A stretch of DNA of 64,000 bases from Planctomycetota bacterium (lineage in GTDB: Bacteria > Planctomycetota > UBA1135 > GCA-002686595): the NCBI GenBank assembly GCA_016709875.1, contig JADJLZ010000011.1:62001-126000 (forward strand), given 5' to 3'. The notes under the pieces were generated by a model. That model had not been told where the DNA came from. It saw nothing but the letters and a program-made list of their open reading frames with translations, and did not search any database. Below, one piece after another: positions 34,873 through 42,068 of the stretch. Position 1 is the stretch's first letter. Every line of letters begins with the position of its first letter. The position numbers were made by a program, and so were the translations under genes.

Positions 34873-36084
34873 ATGCTGAACGGACTCCCTCCTCCGACCC
34901 TGGTTCAGGACGCGCGCAGCTTCGGGCGCCTGATGGAGGACCTCGAGGGCCAGCGGGAGATCGCGGTCGACACCGAGGCCGATTCCTTCTACAGCTACCG
35001 CGAGAAGGTCTGCCTGGTGCAGATCACCGTCGAGGACCGCGACTACCTCGTCGACCCGCTGGCGGGCTTCGACGTGCGGCCGCTGGGCACGATGCTCGCC
35101 GATCCGCGGCGCCTGAAGGTCTTCCACGACGGCGAGTACGACGTGCTGATCCTGAAGCGCATCTACGGCTTCCGCTTCAAGAACCTGTTCGACACGCGCG
35201 TCGCCGCCGCAACGCTCGGCTCGCCCAATCCGGGCCTGGCCAACGTGCTGCGCGAGCGCTACGGCATCGAGCTCGACAAGTCGATGCAGCGCTCGGACTG
35301 GGCTCAGCGGCCGCTCTCCGACAAGCAGATCCGCTACGCGCGCCTGGACACGCGTTTCCTGCTCCCGCTGATGCGCGAGCAGCGCGTGGAGCTCGCCTCG
35401 CGCACGCGCGAGCACTTCGTCGACGGCGAGTGCCGGCGCCTGGAGGCGCTCGAGCCGCCCGACGACAGCTTCGATCCCGACGAGTTCGTCAAGCTCAAGA
35501 ACGCGCGCCTGCTCGACCCGCTCGGCCGGCAGGTGCTGCGCGAGCTGTTCGCGCTGCGCGAGGAGCTCGCGCGCGCCAGCGACCAGCCGCATTTCCGCGT
35601 GATGAACAACGAGACGCTGGTCGAGATCGCGCGCGTGCGGCCGCACAGCGTCAGCGAACTGCAGCGCATCCCCGGCATCTCGCCCAAGCAGGGCCGCCTG
35701 CGCGGCGACGGCGTGCTCGAGGCCGTGCGGCGCGGAATCGAGCTCGGCCCGCTGCGCAAGCTGCCGCAGCTGCCCAACCGCGAGGGCACGCAGGACTTCA
35801 GCGAGCACGAGATCGAGCTGCACGAGCGGCTCAAGAACCGCCGCAAGGAGCTCGCGCAGGAGCTCGGCATCGACTCGGCCTACCTGATCAATCGCCACGT
35901 CCTGCCGCGCATCGCGCGCGCCAAGCCGCGCACGCTCGAGGCGCTCGCCAAGACCGAGGGCCTGCTCGACTGGCAAGTGCGCGACTACGGCGCCGACCTG
36001 CTCGGCGTCGTCGAGAAGTTCGAGCAGGAGCGCGAAGCCGGCCTACTCCCGACGGGCCGCCGCCGCGGCCCGCGGCGCGGATGA
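34873..36084 (+). CDS. rnd: Ribonuclease D
   Basis: A 403-residue 3'-5' exoribonuclease of the DEDDy type involved in tRNA 3' processing. The exonuclease motifs are A-V-D-T-E-A-D-S (Exo I), F-H-D-G-E-Y-D-V (Exo II) and Y-A-R-L-D-T-R-F (Exo III, with the Tyr). Two HRDC-like helical regions follow (about residues 205-285 and 310-385). The end is Arg-rich (R-R-R-G-P-R-R). The ATG at 34873 precedes the exonuclease domain directly. The stop is 11 bp before REP-like copy 5. It lies near a tRNA gene, though any link is coincidental as far as the sequence shows. The 134 bp upstream hold nothing recognisable. Confidence 0.93.
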   Translation: MLNGLPPPTLVQDARSFGRLMEDLEGQREIAVDTEADSFYSYREKVCLVQITVEDRDYLVDPLAGFDVRPLGTMLADPRRLKVFHDGEYDVLILKRIYGFRFKNLFDTRVAAATLGSPNPGLANVLRERYGIELDKSMQRSDWAQRPLSDKQIRYARLDTRFLLPLMREQRVELASRTREHFVDGECRRLEALEPPDDSFDPDEFVKLKNARLLDPLGRQVLRELFALREELARASDQPHFRVMNNETLVEIARVRPHSVSELQRIPGISPKQGRLRGDGVLEAVRRGIELGPLRKLPQLPNREGTQDFSEHEIELHERLKNRRKELAQELGIDSAYLINRHVLPRIARAKPRTLEALAKTEGLLDWQVRDYGADLLGVVEKFEQEREAGLLPTGRRRGPRRG

Positions 36085-36095
36085 CTCTCCCGGCC

Positions 36096-36126
36096 GTCAA
36101 AAAACCAGCCCGCCTGGTTTTTTGAC
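36096..36126 (+). repeat. REP-like palindrome, copy 5 (CCCGC loop orientation)
   Basis: GTC-A6-CCAG / CCCGC / CTGG-T6-GAC: a perfect 13-bp inverted repeat, the cleanest copy. It lies directly after the RNase D stop. Confidence 0.88.
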
Positions 36127-36195
36127 GATCCCCCCGTCGCCTTCACTCGTTCGGACTCCCGCTTGGCCGCGCCCTCCTCTCACGTGGCGCGCCCC

Positions 36196-36226
36196 GTGAA
36201 AAAATCAGCCCGCCTGGTTTTTTGAC
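36196..36226 (+). repeat. REP-like palindrome, copy 6 (CCCGC loop orientation)
   Basis: GTG-A6-TCAG / CCCGC / CTGG-T6-GAC, in the same orientation as copy 5 and exactly 100 bp from it. One arm position differs (TCAG for CCAG). It lies between RNase D and the 3' end of tRNA-Ala. Confidence 0.85.
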
Positions 36227-36306
36227 GCCGGCCGTCCCGCGCGAGCTCTGCCGCTGCCCGCTGAAAAGCGCGAGGCCGCGCGATGATCGCGCGGCCTCGA
36301 TGGATC

Positions 36307-36382
36307 TGGTGGAGACGAAGGGAGTCGAACCCTCGACCTACGCATTGCGAACGCGTCGCTCTACCAACTGAGCTACGTCCCC
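36307..36382 (-). tRNA. tRNA-Ala (CGC)
   Basis: A 76-nt cloverleaf on the minus strand. The acceptor GGGGACG pairs with CGTCTCC, giving the G3-U70 pair that marks tRNA-Ala. The anticodon loop TTCGCAA gives CGC (codon GCG), the discriminator is A73, and CCA is encoded. GCG is a common Ala codon in this GC-rich window. Confidence 0.96.
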
Positions 36383-36394
36383 AGAGGGCGGGAG

Positions 36395-36400
36395 ATGATA
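36395..36400 (-). promoter_or_regulatory. Putative -10 element (TATCAT) of tRNA-Ala
   Basis: On the minus strand TATCAT lies 12 nt before the tRNA 5' end. The -35 is weak (TTTTCC at 17 nt). Confidence 0.35.
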
Positions 36401-36461
36401 GGGAACGGCGGCCCGGAGGAAAAGCCCCTGCCCGGCGGGGGGCGCGGCGCGGGGGCCTTGC

Positions 36462-36467
36462 TATCTT
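36462..36467 (+). promoter_or_regulatory. Putative -10 element (TATCTT) of the OPT transporter gene
   Basis: TATCTT ends 8 nt before the ATG at 36476 without a ribosome-binding site. It follows a G-rich stretch and no -35 is seen. Confidence 0.4.
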
Positions 36468-36475
36468 CTCGGCCG

Positions 36476-38341
36476 ATGGAAGAGCCCAACGCCGGAGCCG
36501 GTTCGAGCGCAGTTCCCCCCCAGAAGCCGGCACACGTGCGCGAATTCACGCCGCGCGCGGTGATCGCGGGCCTCTTGGTCGCGGCGGTGATCGGGGCGAG
36601 CTACCCCTACGTCGTCCTGAAACTCGGCTTCGGCCCGAACATCTCCGTCGTCTCGGCCTTCTTCGGCTTCCTCGCGCTGGGCCTGTTCTCGAAGAGCTAC
36701 AACCGCTGGGAGAACAACCTCGTTCAGACCGCGGGTACCGCGGCGGGACAGATCGCGTTCCTGTGTTGGCTGCTCGCGGCCTTCGATCTCCTGCGCGCGG
36801 ACAAGACGAGCGGCTTCACGGTCGCGCTCACGCCGCTGCAGACCTTCCTGTGGCTCTCGACCGCGGGCATCCTCGGCGTGCTGCTCGCGGTCCCGCTGCG
36901 CAAGCACTACATCGAGGACGAGAAGCTGCCTTTCCCCGACGGCATGGCCGCCGGCGAGACGCTGATCCTGCTCGATCCGCGCGCGGGCCGCACCGAGACG
37001 GAGATGAACTCCTTCGGGAGCGATTCCGCGGGCCGCGCGGAGCAGGCGGGTGTCGTAGCGGCCGGGAAGCTCGCGGCGCAGGCCGCGATGGCGATGGTCA
37101 TCGCGATGTCGGCCTCGGCGCTGGTCATGCTCGCGACGGCGCGCAAGTGGATCGAGGAGGTCGTCGCGATCGGTGCCAACGCGATCCCGGTCCACACAGG
37201 CGTGGGCATCTCGATCTCGCTGCTCAACCTCGGCTCGGGGATGATCATCGGCGTGCGCATCTGCAGCAGCATGCTGATCGGACTGCTGCTCTCGTGGGTG
37301 ATCGCGCCGGGCATGCTCATCTCCGCCGGCGTGCTCCAGGCAGGCGCGACCAAGGTCGACGTGCTCCTGTGGGTCATGTGGCCGGCGACCGGCCTGCTCG
37401 TCGCGGGTGGATTGACCGCGCTGCTGCTCAAGTGGCGCTCGCTGGTGGCGACCTTCCAGAGCCTGCGCGGAGCGAGCGTGGACTCGGGCGATTTCCCCAT
37501 GCGCTGGGTCGTCGTCGGCTCGCTGGTCTCAGGCATCGCACTGATCGCGATCCAGAAGTACTACATCGGCACACCGATCTGGCAGTCCGTGCTCGCGATC
37601 GCGCTCACGATCCCGCTCATGCTGGTCGCGATGCGAGTCCTCGGCGAGACCAACTGGGGCCCGATCAGCACGATGACCAACGTGATGCAGGCGCTCTTCG
37701 GCGCGCTCGCCCCGGGGGACCTCAAGGCCAGCATGGTCTCGAGCGGCATCACCGGTTCGGTCGCGGCCGAGTCCGAGGGCCTGATGCAGGACTACAAGAC
37801 CGGCCACATGATCGGCTCGACGCCGCGGCGCCTGACCTACATGCAGCTGATGGCTGTGCCGGTCGGGGCGCTCGTGCTCGCGCTCATCTACCCCACGCTG
37901 ATCCAGACCTACGGCCTGGAGGGCATGCCCTTCGAGGGCCACGGCGGCGAGGCGCCGCAGCTCTCGAGCCCGATCTCGCAGCGCTGGGTCGGCTTCGCCA
38001 AGATCCTCACCAAGGGCTTCTCGGCGCTGCCGCCGTCGGCACTCTGGGCTCTGGCGATCGCGGCTGTGCTCGGCGTGCTCCTGACCGTGCTCGAACAGAA
38101 GAAGCAGTGGCGCCACCTGATCCCTTCGCCCACGGGCATCGGCATCGGCATGCTCGTCCCGGCGAGCGCCGTCGCGACCATGTTCCTCGGCGCGCTGCTC
38201 GAGTTCATCTGGCGCAAGACCTCGCGCAAGCAGGCCGAGAGCTACTCCATCCCCGTCGCCTCCGGCCTGATCGCCGGAGAAGCGATCATCGCCGTCCTGC
38301 TCTCGATCATCTACGCCACCAAGCTCTGGGCCCCCGCGTGA
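36476..38341 (+). CDS. OPT-family oligopeptide/metal-chelate transporter
   Basis: A 621-residue polytopic membrane protein with about 14-16 predicted helices. The family start is seen in F-T-P-R-A-V-I-A-G-L-L-V-A-A-V-I-G-A-S-Y, followed by K-L-G-F-G-P-N-I-S-V-V and E-D-E-K-L-P-F-P-D-G-M-A-A-G-E, both strongly conserved in prokaryotic OPT proteins. Members import oligopeptides or metal-siderophore complexes, probably with protons. The substrate is not determinable here. The TGA stop (38339-38341) is supplied by the left arm of REP-like copy 7. Confidence 0.92.
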   Translation: MEEPNAGAGSSAVPPQKPAHVREFTPRAVIAGLLVAAVIGASYPYVVLKLGFGPNISVVSAFFGFLALGLFSKSYNRWENNLVQTAGTAAGQIAFLCWLLAAFDLLRADKTSGFTVALTPLQTFLWLSTAGILGVLLAVPLRKHYIEDEKLPFPDGMAAGETLILLDPRAGRTETEMNSFGSDSAGRAEQAGVVAAGKLAAQAAMAMVIAMSASALVMLATARKWIEEVVAIGANAIPVHTGVGISISLLNLGSGMIIGVRICSSMLIGLLLSWVIAPGMLISAGVLQAGATKVDVLLWVMWPATGLLVAGGLTALLLKWRSLVATFQSLRGASVDSGDFPMRWVVVGSLVSGIALIAIQKYYIGTPIWQSVLAIALTIPLMLVAMRVLGETNWGPISTMTNVMQALFGALAPGDLKASMVSSGITGSVAAESEGLMQDYKTGHMIGSTPRRLTYMQLMAVPVGALVLALIYPTLIQTYGLEGMPFEGHGGEAPQLSSPISQRWVGFAKILTKGFSALPPSALWALAIAAVLGVLLTVLEQKKQWRHLIPSPTGIGIGMLVPASAVATMFLGALLEFIWRKTSRKQAESYSIPVASGLIAGEAIIAVLLSIIYATKLWAPA

Positions 38342-38368
38342 AAAAACCAGCCCGCCTGGTTTTTTGAC
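38338..38368 (+). repeat. REP-like palindrome, copy 7 (CCCGC orientation), left flank of the RAYT gene
   Basis: GTG-A6-CCAG / CCCGC / CTGG-T6-GAC. It contains the OPT stop codon. A partial second right arm (T6-GAC at 38384-38392) follows within 16 bp, as if part of another copy. Confidence 0.88.
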
Positions 38369-38435
38369 ACCGGACCGCGCGAGTTTTTTGACCCGCAGAC
38401 AAGCAACCTGGGCGTCCCACGAGCGTCTTCAGGTT

Positions 38436-39518
38436 GTGGACACGACCCCGCCCCGACCCCGAGGCGACCACCCCGGCGCTTGGCACCACGTCACGAACCG
38501 GGGACTGGCCCGACGCTCCGCCTTCGAAGGCCGGAGCGACGTGCGTACGTTCCTCGCACTGCTGGCGCGCCGGGTCCGCGAGCAGCAGATCGAGGTCCAC
38601 GCCTTCGCGATCCTCACCACGCACTTCCACCTGCTGTTGCGCAGCACGCGGGGCGAGCTCTCCGATGCGATGATGTGGATCGAGAACCGCTATGTGAAGC
38701 ACTTCAATCGGCTGCGCGACCGGGATGGGTCGCTGTTTGGTTCGCGCTTCCGTTCGCGGCTGATCGACACTGACGAATACTGGTTCAACGTCGTGCGTTA
38801 CATCGACGCGAACCCGGTCGACGCGAAGCTCTGTGCGCATCCCGCGGAGTACGAGTTCGGGAGCGCAAGGATGTACTGCGGCTCCCGATCCGCGCCGTGG
38901 CTCACGCGTGATGCCATCGAAACCACAGTCATGCGCCTGACGCGCACGAAGGCCTTCGAGAGGGCGAACTACGAGCGCCTGTTCTGCTCCGGGATCGAAC
39001 CCGACGAGCGCTGGATCATCGAACGTCGCATGCAGCGCGGCGGGCCGAACTGCGGCGGGGAGGAACTCGGGAACGAACTGCTGTTCGCCGCTCCCGAACA
39101 CGTCTTGAAGTGGCTGCAGGCTCGTGCGGAAATGGCGGACGGTGGCGCCGTTGGGCTGACGCTCGCATCGCCAGCGCAGATCGAGCGCCACGTCCGGCGT
39201 GTGACGGGCGCCGACTCAGCTTGGTGCGGTCCGAGTCGCGCTGGCGGGTTTCCGGCCTGGCGGACGCTCGAGGCGGGACTGCTGCGACAGATGGCCGGGC
39301 TGAAGCTCGAGGAGGCCGCCGCGCGGATGCAGGTGTCGTGCAGCGGGCTTTGGAAGATGTGCCACCGTCACGCCGAGCGGCTCAGCGGCGACGCGCGTTA
39401 CGCAGACGGTGTACGCAGCGTCGTCAGGGAGCTGCAGCGTGAGCGGCGGCCGACGGGAGAGCTTGGGAGCGGGAGGCTCGGGCTCGTCGCGGCGGCGAGC
39501 GGCGTGTCGAACGGGTGA
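38436..39518 (+). CDS. REP-associated tyrosine transposase (RAYT, Y1/HUH family)
   Basis: A 360-residue protein from the GTG at 38436. The Y1 transposase domain (residues 1-135) includes W-H-H-V-T-N-R-G-L, the HUH metal motif T-H63-F-H65-L-L-L, F-G-S-R-F-R-S-R and R-Y122-I-D-A-N-P-V, with Tyr122 the likely nucleophile (Tyr115 is an alternative). The C-terminal half contains a helix-turn-helix-like segment (L-E-E-A-A-A-R-M-Q-V-S-C-S-G-L). Such enzymes cut and join single-stranded REP hairpins. It is flanked by palindrome copies 7 and 8 in opposite orientations. An upstream in-frame TTG (38364) lies inside copy 7 and is less likely. The gene appears intact. Confidence 0.9.
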   Translation: MDTTPPRPRGDHPGAWHHVTNRGLARRSAFEGRSDVRTFLALLARRVREQQIEVHAFAILTTHFHLLLRSTRGELSDAMMWIENRYVKHFNRLRDRDGSLFGSRFRSRLIDTDEYWFNVVRYIDANPVDAKLCAHPAEYEFGSARMYCGSRSAPWLTRDAIETTVMRLTRTKAFERANYERLFCSGIEPDERWIIERRMQRGGPNCGGEELGNELLFAAPEHVLKWLQARAEMADGGAVGLTLASPAQIERHVRRVTGADSAWCGPSRAGGFPAWRTLEAGLLRQMAGLKLEEAAARMQVSCSGLWKMCHRHAERLSGDARYADGVRSVVRELQRERRPTGELGSGRLGLVAAASGVSNG

Positions 39519-39557
39519 GTGGGCGGGACGCGAGCCCGCGAAGGCGGGGCGAGGGGC

Positions 39558-39588
39558 GTCAAAAAACCAGGCGGGCTGGTTTTTTCAC
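39558..39588 (+). repeat. REP-like palindrome, copy 8 (GCGGG orientation), right flank of the RAYT gene
   Basis: GTC-A6-CCAG / GCGGG / CTGG-T6-CAC, inverted relative to copy 7, 39 bp after the RAYT stop and 40 bp before the converging transhydrogenase stop. Confidence 0.88.
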
Positions 39589-39628
39589 AGTCGCACGGGG
39601 GCGCGAGGGGCGTTCGGCCGAGTGGAGA

Positions 39629-41053
39629 TCAGCTCGCGAGGCGCAGTTGCGCGCGCTGGGTGATGCACTCGAGGGCGGCGACGCGGTAGGCCTCGGCGAG
39701 GGTGGGGAAGTTGAAGACGTGGTCGACGAAGGTGTCGACGCTCATCTCGCCGACCATCGCGAGCTGCGCGAGGTGGATCAGCTCGGTGGCGCCTTCGCCG
39801 ATGATCTGCGCGCCCAGGACCTTGCCGGTCGCGGGCTCGGCGACGAGCTTGAGCATGCCCTCGGTGTCGCCCGAGATCTGGCCGCGCGCGAGTTCGGAGA
39901 AGTGCGCGCGACCGACGAGCGCGGAGCCATGGCGCTTGATCGCGTCGGCCTCGGAGAGGCCGATCGAGGACATCTCCGGGATGGTGTAGATGCCCGCGGG
40001 GATCGTCTCCATGCTGCTCGTGACGTCGAGGCCGAACATGTGGCGCGCGGCGTGGCGGCCTTGTTCCATGGCGGAGGCGGCGAGCGCGGGCGGGCCGACG
40101 ACGTCGCCGGCGGCGTAGATGTGCTCGACGGCCGTGCGCATGTTCGCATCGACCGGGATGTAGCCGCGCTCGTTGGTCGCAAGGCCCGCGGCGGCGAGGT
40201 CGAGGCTCGAGACGCTGGCGGTGCGCCCGAGCGCGACGAGCGTCTTCTCCGAGCGGATCAGCGAGCCGTCCTCGAGCTTCGTGACCGTCGAGGCGATGCC
40301 GTCGAAGCTGCAGCTCACGGGTTTCAGGCCCGGAACCCAGGTGCCGCCGAGCGCGGTGAAGGCGCTGACGAAGCGCTCCGTGATCTCGGGATCGAGGAAG
40401 CCCAGCGGGCGCGGGCTCTTGTCGATCATCGTGACGCGCACGCCGAGCGCCTGGAAGATCGTCGCGAACTCGGAGGCGATCACACCCGCGCCGAGCACGG
40501 TCAGCGACTCGGGCAGATAGATCAGCGAGAGGATCGAGTCCGAATCGAGGATGCGCTCGTGGTCGATCTGCATCTCGGCCGGCAGGCGCGGTCGCGAGCC
40601 GGTCGCGATCACGAAGTGGTCGGCGCTCACGCAGTGGCGTGTCCCGCCGGGCTGCGCGAGCTCGAGCTCGTGCGCGGAGCGGAAGCGTGCGCGGCCGCGC
40701 GCGAACTCGACGCCGGGCCGCTCGATCTGGCCGCGCATGAACTGCTCGTGCGCCTTCTGCACGTGCTTCAAGCGCTGCATCAGGCTCTCGACCTTGGTCT
40801 GCGCGCCGATCTCGGCCGTGGCGATGCCCGCAGCGCGCTGCTTCAGGCCCGCGAGGTAGAGCGCGCTCTCGCGCAGCGTCTTCGAGGGGATCGTCCCGCG
40901 GTGCACGCACTCGCCGCCGGGCGTGGGGTCGCGGTCGACGAGCAGGACTCTGTGGCCGGCGTTCGCCGCGTGGATCGCGGCCTTGTGCCCGGCGGGACCG
41001 GCGCCGATCACGACCAGTTCGTAGTGCGTGTTGGGGGAGGGCATGCTGTTCAT
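39629..41053 (-). CDS. sthA: Soluble pyridine nucleotide transhydrogenase
   Basis: A 474-residue FAD enzyme that moves hydride between NADPH and NAD+. The FAD site is V-I-G-A-G-P-A-G. The segment G-G-E-C-V-H-R-G-T-I-P-S-K-T has Thr where lipoamide dehydrogenases have the second redox Cys, which is the mark of SthA. The NAD(P) site is V-L-G-A-G-V-I-A-S-E, and the dimerisation domain follows with I-Y-T-I-P-E-M-S-S-I-G. An NADPH-balancing enzyme suits a genome region that also carries the oxidative pentose-phosphate operon. A start at the ATG 41044 is an alternative. Its 3' end faces the RAYT element. Confidence 0.92.
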   Translation of the reverse strand: MNSMPSPNTHYELVVIGAGPAGHKAAIHAANAGHRVLLVDRDPTPGGECVHRGTIPSKTLRESALYLAGLKQRAAGIATAEIGAQTKVESLMQRLKHVQKAHEQFMRGQIERPGVEFARGRARFRSAHELELAQPGGTRHCVSADHFVIATGSRPRLPAEMQIDHERILDSDSILSLIYLPESLTVLGAGVIASEFATIFQALGVRVTMIDKSPRPLGFLDPEITERFVSAFTALGGTWVPGLKPVSCSFDGIASTVTKLEDGSLIRSEKTLVALGRTASVSSLDLAAAGLATNERGYIPVDANMRTAVEHIYAAGDVVGPPALAASAMEQGRHAARHMFGLDVTSSMETIPAGIYTIPEMSSIGLSEADAIKRHGSALVGRAHFSELARGQISGDTEGMLKLVAEPATGKVLGAQIIGEGATELIHLAQLAMVGEMSVDTFVDHVFNFPTLAEAYRVAALECITQRAQLRLAS

Positions 41054-41088
41054 GGGTCGTGGGGGCGCCGGCGCATCCGGCGCGTGCC

Positions 41089-41955
41089 TCAGCGGAAGGC
41101 TTCGGCGGTCTGCTGCACCGCCTCGCGGCGCTCGAACAGGGCCTCGGTCTCCTCGTCGTAGAGTCCGAGGTCGTCGAGCACCGGGTGCGTGCGCAGCACC
41201 TGGTCGGCCTCCGGATCGGGGTGCGCGGAGGAATGCGCCAGCAGGTCGGCGAGCATCGCGGTGCGCGAGTACTCGACGTGCTCGCCCGCGAGCTCCGGGT
41301 CATGGTGGCAGCGCACGGCGGCGCACATCCAGTCCGGGAGTTTCCAGCTCGCGAGCACGATCCCGCCCACCTCGGCGTGGAACTCCTGCAGCAGCGCGTC
41401 GAGCAGCGCGCCATCGGGCCGGACGCCCGAGCCGCGGCCGAGTTCGAGCACGACCTGCAGCACCACCGGCTTGCCGATGTCGTGCAGCAGGCCGGAGAGG
41501 AAGGCGCCCTCGACGTTGCGCCGTCGCACGCGCGCGATCTCCTTGGCCCAGGCGCCGCTCATCGCGGAGTGTTCCCACATCGCGCGCAGGCGCTCTTCCT
41601 GGCCCTTGAGCACGAAGATCTTGCTGCGCATCGTGACCGCGACGGCGATGTCGCACATGGTCTTGAAGCCCAGGCGGCTGACGGCCTGCTGCAGCGAGAC
41701 GATCGGCTCGCGCGGAGCGTAGACGGCCGAATTCGCCACGTGCAGCGTGTGCGCTGCGAGCGCCTGGTCGCGCTGGATCAGTCCGGCGAGACGCGCCGCA
41801 TCGCAACTGGTGTCGTTGCAGACCGTCATCACGTCCGCCGCGGTCTGCGGGAGCATCGGAAGATCGAGACGACGCTCCGCGATGCGCTGCACCAGCTGCC
41901 TGCGGAGCTCGGTCTCGCGCGAGGGGGGCGCGCTCTCGAGCGTATGGGGATTCAT
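41089..41955 (-). CDS. HDOD-domain signalling protein
   Basis: A 288-residue single-domain HDOD protein. Recognised pieces are L-P-M-L-P-Q-T-A-A-D-V (about residue 33), I-V-S-L-Q-Q-A-V-S-R-L-G, M-W-E-H-S, F-L-S-G-L-L-H-D-I-G-K and E-F-H-A-E-V-G. HDOD domains are found in regulators of motility, cell cycle and second-messenger responses, mostly without proven enzyme activity. The His-Asp pair of L-L-H-D-I-G is retained, so phosphohydrolase activity cannot be excluded. It lies 35 bp upstream of sthA on the same strand. The ATG at 41955 has no clear ribosome-binding site. Confidence 0.88.
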   Translation of the reverse strand: MNPHTLESAPPSRETELRRQLVQRIAERRLDLPMLPQTAADVMTVCNDTSCDAARLAGLIQRDQALAAHTLHVANSAVYAPREPIVSLQQAVSRLGFKTMCDIAVAVTMRSKIFVLKGQEERLRAMWEHSAMSGAWAKEIARVRRRNVEGAFLSGLLHDIGKPVVLQVVLELGRGSGVRPDGALLDALLQEFHAEVGGIVLASWKLPDWMCAAVRCHHDPELAGEHVEYSRTAMLADLLAHSSAHPDPEADQVLRTHPVLDDLGLYDEETEALFERREAVQQTAEAFR

Positions 41956-42068
41956 GGGAGGGACAGGACCTTTTCGGCTTGCAGTGCTCCGTTTCTTCAG
42001 GTCCCCTGCTCTCAAGATCCCGCGCCGCGGCGGCCGAATACGCCCGACCGGGATCTTTTTTCCGACGC

